Notes under the pieces: model-generated
What the model was told of the DNA's origin: nothing
What the model saw: the letters and a program-made list of their open reading frames with translations, nothing else
The model's database searches: none
Made by a program: the position numbers and the translations under genes
Assembly (NCBI GenBank): GCA_017983615.1
Contig: JAGOBB010000001.1
Location: 434,001-498,000, forward strand
Direction: 5' to 3'
DNA from: Azonexus sp.
Lineage (GTDB): Bacteria > Pseudomonadota > Gammaproteobacteria > Burkholderiales > Rhodocyclaceae
Length of the DNA: 64,000 nucleotides
Shown here: piece by piece, positions 31,409-42,149 of the stretch
Numbering within the stretch: the stretch's first letter is position 1
Layout of the letters: each line of letters starts with the position of its first letter

Positions 31409-34400
31409 ATGAACATGAACAGGCGGCAGTTCTTCAAGGTCTGCTCCGCCGGGCTCAGTGGGTCGTCCATCGCCTTGATGGGTTTCTCGCCGACCGCAGC
31501 CCAGGCGGAAGTACGCACCTTCAAGCTCGCCCGCGCCACCGAGACACGGAACATCTGTCCGTACTGCTCGGTGTCCTGCGGCGTGCTGATCTATTCGACC
31601 GGGGACAAGTCGAAAAACGCCCAGTCGAAAATCATCCACATCGAAGGCGATCCTGACAATCCGGTCAATCGCGGCACGCTGTGCCCGAAGGGTGCCGGCC
31701 TGCGCGACATGATCCAGAGCGCCAACCGGCTGAAGTGGCCGGAAGTGCGCGAAGCGGGCAGCAACGAATGGAAGCGGATTTCGTGGAACGAGGCGATCGA
31801 GCGTATCGCCAAGCACATGAAGGCCGACCGCGACGCTAATTTCATGGCCCAGAACAAGGACGGCGTGACCGTCAATCGCTGGACCACCACTGGATACCTT
31901 GCATCATCGGCAGCACCGAATGAGGCCGGCTACCTGACCGTGAAGACGATTCGCGCGTTGGGCATGACCTCGATCGATACCCAGGCACGTATTTGACACG
32001 CTCCCACGGTGGCCAGTCTGGCTCCGAGTTTTGGGCGTGGTGCGATGACCAACCACTGGGTGGACATCAAGAACGCTGATCTGGTTTTGGTGATGGGCGG
32101 CAATCCGGCCGAAGCGCACCCCTGCGGCTTCAAGTGGGTGATCGAAGCGAAGAAGAATCGCAAGGCGAAGCTGGTCGTCGTTGACCCGCGCTTCAATCGC
32201 ACGGCTTCAGTAGCCGATTACTATGCCCCGTTGCGTCCGGGCACCGACATCGCCTTCCTCGGCGGCGTCATCAATTATCTGGTCGCCAACGACAAGATTC
32301 ATCACGAATACGTCAAGCATTACACCAACGCGAGCTTCCTGATCGACCCCGGCTTCAAGTTCGAGGACGGCATTTTCTCCGGCTACAACGAGGAGAAGCG
32401 CAGCTACGGCAAGGACAGCTGGAAATACCAGATGGACAAGGACGGTTTTGCCATGGTCGACGAGACCATGCAGGACCCGAACTGCGTCTGGCAGCTGATG
32501 AAGACCCACTATTCGCGCTACACGCCGGAGATGGTCAGCAAAGTCTGCGGCACGCCGAAGGATGCCTTCCTGAAGGTCTGTGAGTACATCGCCGAGACGG
32601 CGGCGCCGAACAAGACGATGACCAACCTGTATGCGCTGGGCTGGACCGAGCATTCCGTCGGTTCGCAGAACATCCGCTGCATGGCGATCATCCAGCAACT
32701 GCTCGGCAACATGGGTATGGCCGGCGGCGGCATCAATGCGCTGCGTGGTCATGCCAACGTTCAGGGCATCACCGACTTCGCGCTCTACGCCCAGAACCTG
32801 CCGGGCTATGTCGGCGCACCGATGGATGCCGACGTCGACCGCACGACCTATCTGACCAAGCGCACGCCGAAACCCTTGCGTCCGGGCCAGATGAACTTCG
32901 CGCAGAACTTCCCCAAGTGGCATACCAGCCTGGCCAAGGCCTGGTGGGGCGACGCGGCGACCCAGGAAAACGACTTCGCCTACGACTACTTCCCGAAACT
33001 GGGTGGGGCGTCGGACGTGCTGTCGATCTTCAACGCCATGTACGAAGGCAAGATCAACGGCTTCTTCTGTCAGGGCTTCAACCCGCTGGCCTCAGTGGCC
33101 AACAAGAAGAAGGTCTCCGACGCGCTGGCCAAGCTGAAGTACATGGTCGTCATGGACCCGCTGGCGACCGATACTTCCGAGTACTGGAAGCCGCACGGCG
33201 AATTCAACGAGGTCGATCCGGCCAAGATACCGACTGAGGTCTTCCGTCTGCCGACCACGCTGTTCGCCGAAACCGCCGGCACCTTTACCAACTCCGGCCG
33301 CGTCATCCAGTGGCGCTGGAAGGCGGCGGATGGTCCGGGTGATTCGAAGGACGACACCGAAATCATGGCGGCACTTTTCCTGAAGCTGAAGGAAATGTAC
33401 GCCAAGGACGGCGGCGCCTTCCCCGACCCGATCCTCAAGCTGACCTGGGCCTACAATCAGCCGGCCAAGCCGTCGCCAGAAGAACTGCTGCGCGAAATCA
33501 ACGGCAAGGCGCTGGCCGACGTGCTTGATCCGAAAGACCCGACCAAGGTGCTGGTCAAGGCCGGCGAGCAGTTGCCGAGCTTCGCGATGCTCCGCGACGA
33601 CGGGTCGACGACCTGCGGCAACTGGATCTACTGCGGGGTGTGGTCGCAGGCCGGCAACAACTCGGCGCGGCGCGACAACAGTGATCCGTCCGGCCTCGGC
33701 CAGACGCTGAACTGGGGCTTCGCCTGGCCGGTCAACCGGCGCATCATTTACAACCGCGCCTCGGCCGACCTGGCTGGCAAGCCGTGGGATCCGAAGCGCA
33801 CCGTGTTGAAGTGGGCAGGCGACAAGTGGGGCGGCAACGACGTGCCCGACATGCGTCCGGATGCGGCGCCCGACCAGAACGTCATGCCTTTCATCATGAA
33901 CCCGGAAGGCGTAGCGCGTCTGTTCAGCCGCGAGCTGATGGCCGAAGGTCCGTTCCCCGAGCACTACGAGCCGTTCGAAACCCCGCTCGACAGCAATCCG
34001 ATGCACCCGAAGAACCCGAAGGCGACCAGCAACCCGGCTGCCCGCGTGTACAAGGGCGACATGGAGGCGTTCGGCAAGGCCAAGGACTTCCCGTACGTGG
34101 CGACGACCTACCGTCTGACCGAGCATTTCCACTACTGGACCAAGCAGAGCAAGATCAACGCGATCATGCAGCCGGAACAGTTCGTGGAAATCGGCGAGGA
34201 ACTGGCCAAGGAAAAGGGCATCGCCAACGGCGACAAGGTCAAGATCCGCTCCAACCGCGGCTTCATCAAGGGCGTGGCGGTGGTGACCAAACGGATCAAG
34301 GCCCTCGATGTGGATGGCAAGAAAATCCACACGGTCGGCATCCCGATCCACTACGGTTTCAAGGGGGCGACGAAGCCTGGCTTCATCACCAATACCCTGA

Positions 34401-34474
34401 CCCCGTTCGTCGGTGACGCCAATACGCAGACGCCGGAGTACAAGGCGTTCCTGGTCAACATCGAGAAAGCGTAA
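31409..34474 (+). CDS. fdhA: Selenocysteine-containing formate dehydrogenase, alpha (catalytic) subunit
   Basis: A 1021-residue protein when the in-frame TGA at 31994-31996 is read as selenocysteine (Sec196). Without recoding it appears as two broken frames. Features: Tat signal NRRQFFK (exported folded), an N-terminal 4Fe-4S site (CPYCSVSCGVL...GTLCPKG, about 49-93), then R-I-Sec-H-A-P-T-V-A-S-L-A at the active site exactly as in FdnG/FdoG (V-Sec-H-G-P-T-V-A), and a C-terminal dinucleotide-binding domain (about 880-1021). It binds Mo or W bis-MGD and oxidises formate to CO2 in the periplasm. Ribosome binding site GAGGAGG. Operon partners are the iron-sulfur and cytochrome b subunits. Confidence 0.96.
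31994..32035 (+). promoter_or_regulatory. Sec codon and bacterial SECIS hairpin in fdhA
   Basis: TGA at 31994-31996 followed by a stem-loop GGCC-AGTCT-GGCT. The loop AGTCT starts at base 22 counted from the T of TGA, the same place as GGTCT in E. coli fdnG, and the unpaired T at base 17 is conserved too. These are the SelB contact points. Confidence 0.88.
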
Positions 34475-34486
34475 GGGAGAGCTGAT

Positions 34487-35389
34487 ATGGCACTGCAATC
34501 GCTAGACATCAAACAGCGCTCCGCGACGACGACGCCCTCCACGCAAGTGCGGGAAACGATCGAAATCGCCAAGCTTATCGACGTATCGGCCTGTATCGGC
34601 TGCAAGGCGTGTCAGGTAGCCTGCTCGGAGTGGAATGACATCCGCGACGAAGTGGGCAACTGCCACGGCGTCTACGACAACCCGATGGATTTGACGGCGA
34701 AATCGTGGACGGTGATGCGTTTTACCGAGGTTGAGCAGAACAACAAGCTCGAATGGCTGATCCGCAAGGATGGCTGCATGCACTGCGCCGACCCCGGCTG
34801 CCTGAAGGCCTGCCCGGCCCCGGGCGCGATCATTCAGTACAGCAACGGCATCGTGGATTTCCATCAGGAAAACTGCATCGGCTGCGGCTACTGCGTGACC
34901 GGCTGTCCGTTCAACGTTCCCCGCATCTCGAAGGAAGACAGCAAGGCCTACAAGTGCTCGTTGTGTTCCGACCGGGTGGCCGTCAACCAGGCCCCGGCCT
35001 GTGTGAAAGCCTGCCCGACCGGGGCGATCCAGTTCGGGTCGAAGGAAGACATGAAGGACTATGCAGCCAAGCGCGTTACGGATCTGAAGGAACGCGGCTA
35101 CGACCAGGCCGGGCTGTACGATCCGCAAGGCGTAGGCGGCACGCATGTCATGTACGTCCTGCACCATGCCGACAAGCCCGATCTCTACGCCGGCCTGCCG
35201 GCCAATCCGTCGATCAGCCCGTTGGTTGCGCTGTGGAAGGGCTTCGCCAAGCCGCTCGCCACGTTGGCTCTGGCCGGTGTCGCACTGGGCAGCCTGTTCC
35301 ATTACGTGACCAAGGGTCCGAACGAGGTCTCGAAAGAGATTGAGGACGAAATCGAACGGGAAGACAGCGAAAAGGAGGACGCAAAATGA
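34487..35389 (+). CDS. fdhB: Formate dehydrogenase iron-sulfur (beta) subunit
   Basis: A 300-residue FdnH/FdoH-like protein, 12 bases after fdhA. Four 4Fe-4S sites are clear: [16 protein letters not shown] (about 36), [14 protein letters not shown] (about 97), [17 protein letters not shown] (about 130) and [22 protein letters not shown] (about 160). It wires the catalytic subunit to the cytochrome. One transmembrane segment near the end ([18 protein letters not shown], about 265) anchors it, followed by an acidic cytoplasmic tail ([17 protein letters not shown]). The tail overlaps the start of the gamma subunit by four bases. Confidence 0.96.
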   Translation: MALQSLDIKQRSATTTPSTQVRETIEIAKLIDVSACIGCKACQVACSEWNDIRDEVGNCHGVYDNPMDLTAKSWTVMRFTEVEQNNKLEWLIRKDGCMHCADPGCLKACPAPGAIIQYSNGIVDFHQENCIGCGYCVTGCPFNVPRISKEDSKAYKCSLCSDRVAVNQAPACVKACPTGAIQFGSKEDMKDYAAKRVTDLKERGYDQAGLYDPQGVGGTHVMYVLHHADKPDLYAGLPANPSISPLVALWKGFAKPLATLALAGVALGSLFHYVTKGPNEVSKEIEDEIEREDSEKEDAK

Positions 35390-36006
35390 TCCGCGATCCG
35401 AAGGACCTCAAGCGCTACGAACCGGCCGAACGGGCCAATCACTGGGTGGTGGGCATCAGCTTCATCCTGCTCGCCCTTTCCGGTCTGGCTTTCTTCCATC
35501 CGGCCTTCTATCCGCTGACGCAACTGTTCGGCGGCCCGGTCTGGGCCCGCATCATCCACCCCTATCTCGGGATGCTGATGGCGCTCTCCTTCCTGGCGCT
35601 CTTTTTCCGCTTCAAGCATCTCAACCAGATGACGCCGGCGGACAAGGAATGGCTGGGCAAGGTCGGGCAGATGGTGGACGGCGACGACCACAACATGCCG
35701 GAGCAGGGCAAGTACAACGGTGGCCAAAAAGTGATGTTCTGGGCTTTGGCCGTCTGCATGCTGCTGATGACGGTATCCGGCATCTTCATCTGGCGCGCCT
35801 GGTTCGGCTTCGACATCACCGTGGTTCGTCTCGGTGCCGTCGTCCATGCCGCGGCCGCCGCCGTGATGATCGGCCTGATCATGGTCCATGTGTACGCCGC
35901 CATCTGGGTCAAGGGCACCATCCGCGCCATGTGGTACGGCACGGTGACCCGGGGCTGGGCCAAACAGCACCACCGTGGCTGGTACCGTCAGGTCACCGGC
36001 AAGTAA
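35386..36006 (+). CDS. fdhC: Formate dehydrogenase cytochrome b556 (gamma) subunit
   Basis: A 206-residue membrane protein with four helices (about 25-45, 55-75, 118-140, 155-175). Conserved histidines in [17 protein letters not shown], and [11 protein letters not shown] are the expected heme b ligands of the FdnI/FdoI family. It takes electrons from fdhB to the quinone pool. ATG of the gene overlaps the TGA of fdhB. A strong hairpin with T-run follows about 140 bases after the stop. Confidence 0.93.
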   Translation: MIRDPKDLKRYEPAERANHWVVGISFILLALSGLAFFHPAFYPLTQLFGGPVWARIIHPYLGMLMALSFLALFFRFKHLNQMTPADKEWLGKVGQMVDGDDHNMPEQGKYNGGQKVMFWALAVCMLLMTVSGIFIWRAWFGFDITVVRLGAVVHAAAAAVMIGLIMVHVYAAIWVKGTIRAMWYGTVTRGWAKQHHRGWYRQVTGK

Positions 36007-36147
36007 TCACCGAGGGCGGAAAGATTTGCAGACTTGGCGCCCCCCAGGCGCTCCGGCGCAAGGCCGGGGCGGCAAGGGGGCGCCATGACCCTGCAGGTTT
36101 CTCCGCACTGCCGATAAAGTTTCAGTTTTAGCTTTACCTTGCGTTTT

Positions 36148-36188
36148 GGGGGCTCTGCGGAGCATTGTTCCGCATCCCCCCGTTTTTT
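36148..36188 (+). terminator. Hairpin terminator / attenuator between fdhC and fdhE
   Basis: GGGGG...TGCGGA - GCATTGT - TCCGCA-T-CCCCCC followed by GTTTTTT. It ends only 11 bases before the fdhE start codon, so it could end the fdhABC message or act as a leader attenuator for fdhE. Confidence 0.75.
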
Positions 36189-36198
36189 CGAGTGTTCC

Positions 36199-37104
36199 AT
36201 GCACAGCCAACCGATCGATTTTCATCCACCCGCCGACGAGGCCGCGGCCTTCCTGCTGCCGGTCACGACCACCCTGTTCGCCGATCGTGCCGAGCGCTTT
36301 GAGGCGCTGGCCGCCGAACACAGTCTGGGCGACTGGCTGCGCTTTCTGGCTGCCCTGAGCCGTGCCCAGCAGCAGGCCCTGAAGGCTTTGCCCGCCTTGC
36401 CGCTACCCTCCGCCAGCAGCATCGCTCAGGCCCGCGCCCATCGCATGCCGCCGCTCGACCCGATGATTCGCCCGGCGGCTTGGCGCGATGCCCTGCACCA
36501 GATCGCCAGCGCCTTGCGTCTGGAGGCGCCGGAGGCGACCCGGGCCGAGCTTGATGCGCTGCTGGTGGCCGATGATGTGAGCCTCGAACAACTGGCCGAC
36601 AAGCTGCTGAACGGCGAGCCACTGGCGACCGACATCGCCCGCCTGCCGTTTGTCGCCGCCGCCCTGCAGGTGGTTTTTACGCAACTCGCCAGCCAGCTCG
36701 ATGCCAGCCATCTGCAGGCGCTCGATGCGCACAACATCTGCCCCTGCTGCGGCAGTCCGGCGGTGGCCAGCATCGTCCGCCTTGGCGCCACGATCAATAA
36801 TCTGCGCTACCTGCATTGCAGCCTGTGCAACACCGAGTGGAATGTGCCACGCGCCACCTGCACCGCCTGCGCGACCGACAAGGAAGTCGCGCTGCATGAG
36901 GTTGAAGGTACCCAGGGCGCCATCCGCGCCGAGACTTGCGACAGTTGCAAGAGCTACCTGAAGATCGCCTACCAGGACAAAGACCCGCGCGTCGACCCGG
37001 TGGCCGACGATTTGGCCACGCTGGCATTGGACATGCTGGTCGACGAGGCCGGTTATCAGCGTAGCGGCCCCAATCTCTTGCTGATCGGCGCTTACAGCGG
37101 CTAA
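36199..37104 (+). CDS. fdhE: Formate dehydrogenase accessory protein FdhE
   Basis: A 301-residue protein needed for assembly of respiratory formate dehydrogenases; start at 36199 (MHSQPIDF) is used because the alternative at 36139 lies before the terminator hairpin. The C-terminal half has the rubredoxin-like cysteine pairs CPCCGSP, CSLCNTEW, CTACATDK, CDSCKSY (about 180-255), the metal-binding core of FdhE, and ends LATLALDMLVDEAGYQRSGPNLLLIG, typical of the family. It lies directly behind the fdhABC operon and in front of selA. Confidence 0.93.
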   Translation: MHSQPIDFHPPADEAAAFLLPVTTTLFADRAERFEALAAEHSLGDWLRFLAALSRAQQQALKALPALPLPSASSIAQARAHRMPPLDPMIRPAAWRDALHQIASALRLEAPEATRAELDALLVADDVSLEQLADKLLNGEPLATDIARLPFVAAALQVVFTQLASQLDASHLQALDAHNICPCCGSPAVASIVRLGATINNLRYLHCSLCNTEWNVPRATCTACATDKEVALHEVEGTQGAIRAETCDSCKSYLKIAYQDKDPRVDPVADDLATLALDMLVDEAGYQRSGPNLLLIGAYSG

Positions 37105-37146
37105 ATAGTCCTTCCCTAAACTTTCTGCCCGGTCCGGGTGAGAGCC

Positions 37147-38544
37147 ATGAACGAAAACCAACGTCTTCCCGCGGTTGACCGCGTCCTGCAGCAAATCCCG
37201 GATTTGATTGCTGCCCACGGCCGGCAACTGGTCACCGCATGTGTCCGCGCCGAACTGGCCGCCGCCCGCGAGGGTCTGAAACATGGCTTGCCGCTGCCCG
37301 ACGAAGCCAGCCTGCTCACGGCTATCCACCGGCGGGCCGATGAGGCTGGGCGGGCCAATCTGCGTCCGGTCTTCAACCTGACCGGCACGGTCCTGCATAC
37401 CAATCTCGGCCGCGCCCAATTGGCCGAGGAGGCCATCGCCGCCATGGTCGAGGCGGCCCGCTCGCCCTGCGCGCTGGAATACGACCTCGACAGCGGCGGG
37501 CGAGGGGACCGCGACGACCTCGTTTCCGGCTTGCTGGCCGAACTGGTCGCCGGCGGTTCACCCGACATCGCGGCGACCATCGTCAACAACAACGCCGCAG
37601 CCGTGCTGCTGACGTTGAACGCGCTGGCCCAGGGCAAGGAAGCCGTGGTCTCGCGCGGTGAACTGGTCGAGATCGGCGGCGCCTTCCGCATTCCGGACGT
37701 GATGCGCCGTGCGCAGGTCAAGCTGCACGAAATCGGCACGACCAACCGCACGCATGAAAAGGATTATGCCGAGGCCATTGGCCCGAAGACCGCCTTGCTG
37801 ATGAAGGTGCACACTAGCAATTACGCGGTCACCGGCTTCACTGCGACGGTCGATGAGCAAAAAGTGGCCAAGATTGCCCATGCCGCGAATCTGCCTTTCG
37901 TCGTCGATCTGGGCAGCGGCACGCTGTGTGATTTCGCGGCCTACGGCCTGCCGCCGGAGCCGACACCGCAGCAGGCGCTAGCCGCCGGCGCCGATATCGT
38001 CACCTTCTCCGGCGACAAGTTGCTCGGCGGCCCGCAGGCAGGGCTGATCGTCGGCCGCAAGGACCTGATCGCGAAGATCAAGAAGAACCCGCTCAAGCGC
38101 GCCCTGCGCGTCGGCAAGACGACGCTGGCGGCGCTCGAAGCGACACTGCGGCTGTACCGCGACCCGGATCGCCTGCGCGAACGTCTGCCGACCTTGCGCC
38201 TCCTGACTCGCCCGGTCGACGAGATTGCTGCCCTCGGCGAACGCCTGCTGCCGACGCTTCAGGCAGCGCTGAATAAGCTCGCCCAAGTTTCCGTTGAGGC
38301 CTGCAGCAGTCAGATCGGCAGTGGCGCCTTGCCGGTTGAGCGTCTGCCGTCGGCGGCGCTGGTTTGCCGACCGCTTGCCAGGAAACCGGGCAAGTCTCTG
38401 CTGGCGCTGGAGCGCGCCTTCCGCTCCTTGCCCAGGCCGGTGATCGGCTATATCCGCGACGATGCGTATCATCTTGACCTGCGTGGGCTGGAAGCGAAGG
38501 ACGAAGCCGTTTTCTCCGCCCAGTTGCACAACCTGAAGTTCTGA
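37147..38544 (+). CDS. selA: L-seryl-tRNA(Sec) selenium transferase SelA
   Basis: A 465-residue PLP enzyme converting Ser-tRNA(Sec) to Sec-tRNA(Sec) with selenophosphate. N-terminal helical tRNA-binding part ([23 protein letters not shown]), family motif [14 protein letters not shown] (about 80), [27 protein letters not shown], and the PLP lysine in [18 protein letters not shown] (about 285). Start at 37147 preceded by GGTGAGA; the ORF could begin 9 bases earlier with GTG. The selenophosphate synthase gene selD was not seen in the window. Confidence 0.96.
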   Translation: MNENQRLPAVDRVLQQIPDLIAAHGRQLVTACVRAELAAAREGLKHGLPLPDEASLLTAIHRRADEAGRANLRPVFNLTGTVLHTNLGRAQLAEEAIAAMVEAARSPCALEYDLDSGGRGDRDDLVSGLLAELVAGGSPDIAATIVNNNAAAVLLTLNALAQGKEAVVSRGELVEIGGAFRIPDVMRRAQVKLHEIGTTNRTHEKDYAEAIGPKTALLMKVHTSNYAVTGFTATVDEQKVAKIAHAANLPFVVDLGSGTLCDFAAYGLPPEPTPQQALAAGADIVTFSGDKLLGGPQAGLIVGRKDLIAKIKKNPLKRALRVGKTTLAALEATLRLYRDPDRLRERLPTLRLLTRPVDEIAALGERLLPTLQAALNKLAQVSVEACSSQIGSGALPVERLPSAALVCRPLARKPGKSLLALERAFRSLPRPVIGYIRDDAYHLDLRGLEAKDEAVFSAQLHNLKF

Positions 38545-38590
38545 AAGTCGCCTCGATGGGTGGTCTGCGTACCGCCTGCGGCTTTCTGCC

Positions 38591-38614
38591 GTGTCCGCAA
38601 GGACACCTTTTAAA
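38591..38614 (+). terminator. Weak hairpin after selA
   Basis: GTGTCC-GCAA-GGACAC then CTTTTAAA. Weak terminator or mRNA processing site between selA and the flavoprotein gene. Confidence 0.45.
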
Positions 38615-38661
38615 TCCGGGCATCTCCGTGTCCGGGTGGCTTATGAAATGGAGAAGAAGAC

Positions 38662-39996
38662 ATGACATTCAATCGCCGGCAGTTTCTGGCCGCGGGCGCA
38701 GCGCTGGGGGCCTCAGCGGCTGTCGCCCAGCCGACCAGCCCGCTGCCTTTCCTGATCAACATGCAGTCCGATCCCTTGCTGCCCAAGTCCAATGGCAAGC
38801 GCGTCGTCATTTGCGGCGGCGGCTGGGGCGGCATCACCGCCGCCAAGCACCTGAAAAAGCTCGACCCGACGCTTGAAGTCGTCGTTCTAGAGCGCAACCC
38901 GGTCTTCTTCTCCTGCCCGATGAGCAACAAGTGGCTGGTGGACGTCGTCGACACCAATTTCCTGACCTTCAGCTATCTCGAAGTCGCCCAGAAATACGAT
39001 TACCGCTTCATCCAGACCGAGGTGACGGCCTTCGAACGTGAAAACAAGCGGGTCATTACCGCCCAAGGCTGGCTCGACTACGATTATCTGATCATTGGTG
39101 CCGGCATCCGCTACAACTACGAAGCCTGGTTCGGCAACGACCGCAAGGCCGCCGACTACACCAAGGCGTTATTTCCGGCCGCCTACATTCCGAATGCCGA
39201 GCATTTCCGCCTCAAGCAAAGCATCCAGAACTTTACGGGCGGCGATCTGGTCATGACGCTGCCGCCACCGCCGCATCGCTGCCCGCCGTCGCCGTACGAG
39301 CGTGCCTGCCTGATCGCCGGCTTGTTCAAGGAACGCAAGATCAAGGGACGGATCACAATTCTCGATCCCAAGGACAGCCCGCGCCCGATTACCGGCGGCT
39401 TCCAGGAAGCCTTCGAGAATCTCTACAAGGACCAGATCACCTACGTGCCCAAGGCCGTGATCAAGGAAGTCGATCCCTTCAACAAGAAGATCAAGACTGC
39501 AGTCGGCGACTTCGCCTTCGATCACTCGATCCTGATGGCGCCGCACCAGGCCGGCGACATGGCCTGGAAGGCCGGGGTGATCGGCAAGAACGCCGAAGGC
39601 AAGCCAACTGGCTGGGCTGGGGTCGATCCCTTCTTCCTGAACCTCAAGGATGATCCGGACACCTATGTGATCGGCGATGCGGTCGGCGTCGTCTCGCCGC
39701 TGTTCAATTTTTACCCCAAGGCCGGGCACGTCGCCAACGCGCATGCCCGTATCGTCGCCCGCTACATCGCAGAGCGGGTCAAGGGCCGCGAACCGAAGTA
39801 CGCACTGCCCGACAACCTGTGTTTTATGATGGTCAATACCCAGCCGCGCGAGGATGTTGCCGTTCGCTTCAAATACTGGGTGAACGACAAGGGGATCATC
39901 GTGCAGGATCAGGACGACGACAACCTGCGCCGGGACGATCTGGTGATCGAGGATTTCCAGTGGGCGGGGCGGATGTACGAGGACATGTTCGGCTAA
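38662..39996 (+). CDS. Tat-exported FAD-dependent oxidoreductase, sulfide dehydrogenase flavoprotein-like
   Basis: A 444-residue protein with a Tat signal ([20 protein letters not shown]) and a good ribosome binding site (GGAGAAG). FAD-binding [34 protein letters not shown] (about 45-80), a conserved CPMSNKW (about 90), [14 protein letters not shown] (about 140), and [31 protein letters not shown] with the FAD ribityl-binding Asp. It resembles FccB, the flavoprotein of flavocytochrome c sulfide dehydrogenase, and SoxF. No partner cytochrome is adjacent. Its place between selA and selB, on the same strand, suggests a role in periplasmic selenide or sulfide handling (inference). Confidence 0.78.
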   Translation: MTFNRRQFLAAGAALGASAAVAQPTSPLPFLINMQSDPLLPKSNGKRVVICGGGWGGITAAKHLKKLDPTLEVVVLERNPVFFSCPMSNKWLVDVVDTNFLTFSYLEVAQKYDYRFIQTEVTAFERENKRVITAQGWLDYDYLIIGAGIRYNYEAWFGNDRKAADYTKALFPAAYIPNAEHFRLKQSIQNFTGGDLVMTLPPPPHRCPPSPYERACLIAGLFKERKIKGRITILDPKDSPRPITGGFQEAFENLYKDQITYVPKAVIKEVDPFNKKIKTAVGDFAFDHSILMAPHQAGDMAWKAGVIGKNAEGKPTGWAGVDPFFLNLKDDPDTYVIGDAVGVVSPLFNFYPKAGHVANAHARIVARYIAERVKGREPKYALPDNLCFMMVNTQPREDVAVRFKYWVNDKGIIVQDQDDDNLRRDDLVIEDFQWAGRMYEDMFG

Positions 39997-40050
39997 CTCA
40001 ACCGGCGGCCCGGCGCCGGGCCGCCCTTCGGAAACAGGAGACGCGATTTC

Positions 40051-41928
40051 ATGATCATCGGCACCGCCGGCCACATCGACCACGGCAAGACGACGCTGGT
40101 CAAGGCGCTGACCGGCGTCGACTGCGATCGCCTGAAAGAGGAAAAGGCGCGCGGCATCACGCTCGACCTCGGTTACGCCTACACGACTACGCTCGGCTTC
40201 ATCGATGTGCCGGGCCACGAAAAGCTGATCCACAACATGCTGGCCGGCGCCACCGGCATCGATTTCGCGCTGCTCGTCATTGCCGCCGATGATGGCCCGA
40301 TGCCGCAGACCCGCGAGCATCTGGAGATCATCGAACTGCTCGGCATCAAGCGCGGCGCCGTGGCGCTGACCAAGATCGACAATGCTACGGTCGGCCGCCA
40401 AAAAGAGGCAAAAACGGAAATTTCGGACCTGCTGGCCGGCACCGCACTGGCCGGGGCTCCGGTCTTCCCGGTTGCCGCGACGACCGACGAAGGGGTGGCC
40501 GACTTGCGCCGGCATCTCGAAGAAGCTGCGCTGACCTCGCCCGTGGTGGGGCAGGGCGGCGGCTTCCGGCTGGCCATCGACCGCTGTTTCACGCTGTCCG
40601 GCGCCGGCACCGTCGTCACTGGCACCGCCTTCGCCGGCGAGGTGAAGGTCGGCGACCAACTACTGCTTTCGCCGCCGAACAAGCCGGTCCGTGTGCGCAG
40701 TCTGCGTGTCCAGGATGCGCAGGCCGAATCCGGCCACGCCGGGCAACGTATCGCGCTGGCCTTGGCCGGCATCGAAAAGGCCGAGGTCGAACGCGGCATG
40801 TGGGTTGTCGCGCCGGCGCTGCACGCCCCGGTGCAGCGCTTCGCTGCGAAAATTCGCGTCCTGCCCGGTCAGCCGGCGCTCAAGCACTGGACGCCGGTGC
40901 ACCTCCATCTCGGTGCCGAGGACGTGCCGGCGCGCATCGCCCTGCTGGGCGCCGAGCAGATCGCGCCGGGCGGCGAAAATTGGGCCGAAATTGCCGTCGA
41001 CCGTAGCATTGGCGTGCTGGCTGGCGACCGCTTCATCCTGCGTGACGCCGGTGCCCGTCACACCATAGCCGGTGGCGTCGTGCTCGACATCTTTCCACCC
41101 TCTCGCCGAAAGCGCAGCCCGGAGCGCCTGGCCATGCTCGCCGCCCTGGCTGACGACAACCCGGCTACGGCGCTTGAAATGGCCACCGAGCAACAGGCCG
41201 CTGGCGTTGACCTTGAGGCCTACGCGCTGAACCGCAACCTCGATGCGTCGGCGCTGCAAGCCATCATCGCCGGCCTGAATCTCCAGCGAGTCAGCAATAC
41301 AGTCTTCTCGGCCCGATGCTGGCGGGCGCTTGAAGTCCGACTGCTCGCCGCGCTCGCCGCCGAACACGAGCGTGCCCCGGACATGCCCGGCGTCGAACGT
41401 GACCGCCTGCGCCGCCTGACCTTGCCGACGCTCACCCGCCCGGCCTTCGACGCCCTGCTGGCCGGCCCGCTGAAGGCAGGGCAGGTCGCCCAGACACATG
41501 CCTGGCTGCACCTGCCCGAGCACCGCGTCCAGTTGGCGGCGGGGGATCGTGACCTTTGGCTGACGTTGAAACCGCTGCTCGACGCAGAGCCCTGCAATCC
41601 GCCGCGCGTTCGCGATGTCGCCAAAGCAACCGGGCTCGGCGAAGAGAGTGTCCGCTCACTATTCAAGCGGCTGGCACGCCTCGGTGAGGCCTACCCGGTG
41701 GCCCACGACCACTATTTCACAGCGGCGGCCGTTGCCGATCTGGCCCGCCGTGTCGCAGCCATCAACGAACGCGACGGCTGCGCCCGTGCCGCCAGTCTGC
41801 GCGACGAGATCGGCGGCGGCCGCAAGGTGGCCATTCACATTCTCGAATTCTTTGACCGCATCGGCTACACTCGCCGCGTCAGAGACACCCACGTTTCACG
41901 TGGAACCCCGGAGCAATTCGGTTCATGA
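40051..41928 (+). CDS. selB: Selenocysteine-specific elongation factor SelB
   Basis: A 625-residue GTPase delivering Sec-tRNA(Sec) to UGA/SECIS. G motifs: GHIDHGKTT (G1, about 7), DVPGHEK (G3, about 53) and TKID (G4, about 109), preceded by the SelB-type [10 protein letters not shown]. Beta-barrel domains II/III (about 175-335) and four winged-helix SECIS-binding repeats at the C-terminus (about 370-625, ending [19 protein letters not shown]). Two dispersed 12-mers, in opposite orientation, lie inside the gene (40381 and 40999), encoding D-N-A-T-V-G and V-D-R-S-I-G respectively. tRNA-Sec follows 5 bases after the stop. Confidence 0.96.
   Translation: MIIGTAGHIDHGKTTLVKALTGVDCDRLKEEKARGITLDLGYAYTTTLGFIDVPGHEKLIHNMLAGATGIDFALLVIAADDGPMPQTREHLEIIELLGIKRGAVALTKIDNATVGRQKEAKTEISDLLAGTALAGAPVFPVAATTDEGVADLRRHLEEAALTSPVVGQGGGFRLAIDRCFTLSGAGTVVTGTAFAGEVKVGDQLLLSPPNKPVRVRSLRVQDAQAESGHAGQRIALALAGIEKAEVERGMWVVAPALHAPVQRFAAKIRVLPGQPALKHWTPVHLHLGAEDVPARIALLGAEQIAPGGENWAEIAVDRSIGVLAGDRFILRDAGARHTIAGGVVLDIFPPSRRKRSPERLAMLAALADDNPATALEMATEQQAAGVDLEAYALNRNLDASALQAIIAGLNLQRVSNTVFSARCWRALEVRLLAALAAEHERAPDMPGVERDRLRRLTLPTLTRPAFDALLAGPLKAGQVAQTHAWLHLPEHRVQLAAGDRDLWLTLKPLLDAEPCNPPRVRDVAKATGLGEESVRSLFKRLARLGEAYPVAHDHYFTAAAVADLARRVAAINERDGCARAASLRDEIGGGRKVAIHILEFFDRIGYTRRVRDTHVSRGTPEQFGS
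40381..40392 (-). repeat. Dispersed 12-mer (exact, minus strand)
   Basis: Inside selB, antisense to the gene; encodes N-A-T-V. Confidence 0.9.
40999..41010 (+). repeat. Dispersed 12-mer (exact)
   Basis: Second copy inside selB, sense; encodes D-R-S-I. Confidence 0.9.
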
Positions 41929-41933
41929 TCAAC

Positions 41934-42029
41934 GGAAGAGATCGTTCCCCGGTGGGACGGCCGGTCTTCAAAACCGGCAGGACCTGTCAAACAGGTTTGG
42001 GTAGGTTCGACTCCTGCTCTCTTCCGCCA
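41934..42029 (+). tRNA. selC: tRNA-Sec (anticodon UCA)
   Basis: A 96-base tRNA with GGAAGAG / CTCTTCC acceptor stem and encoded CCA. The anticodon TCA is at 41968-41970 within CCGGT-CTTCAAA-ACCGG. The long acceptor and the long variable arm (GGACCTGTCAAACAGGT) are the hallmarks of tRNA(Sec). Immediately follows selB. Confidence 0.97.
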
Positions 42030-42149
42030 AATTTTGCTGTCTGTCCGTCCGTGCCTTTGTCGCTGTCGCCTCGCCGTGCAATAGCACTGTCTTCGGCTCG
42101 GCTTCGCGGCACGAACGAACAGCCAGCAAAATTTTACCGATAACCCCCC

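Noticed and set aside
31409-31996. Truncated formate dehydrogenase / pseudogene
   Set aside because: The stop is UGA at the exact FdnG Sec position, followed by a SECIS and with selA, selB and tRNA-Sec nearby; it is a recoded codon.
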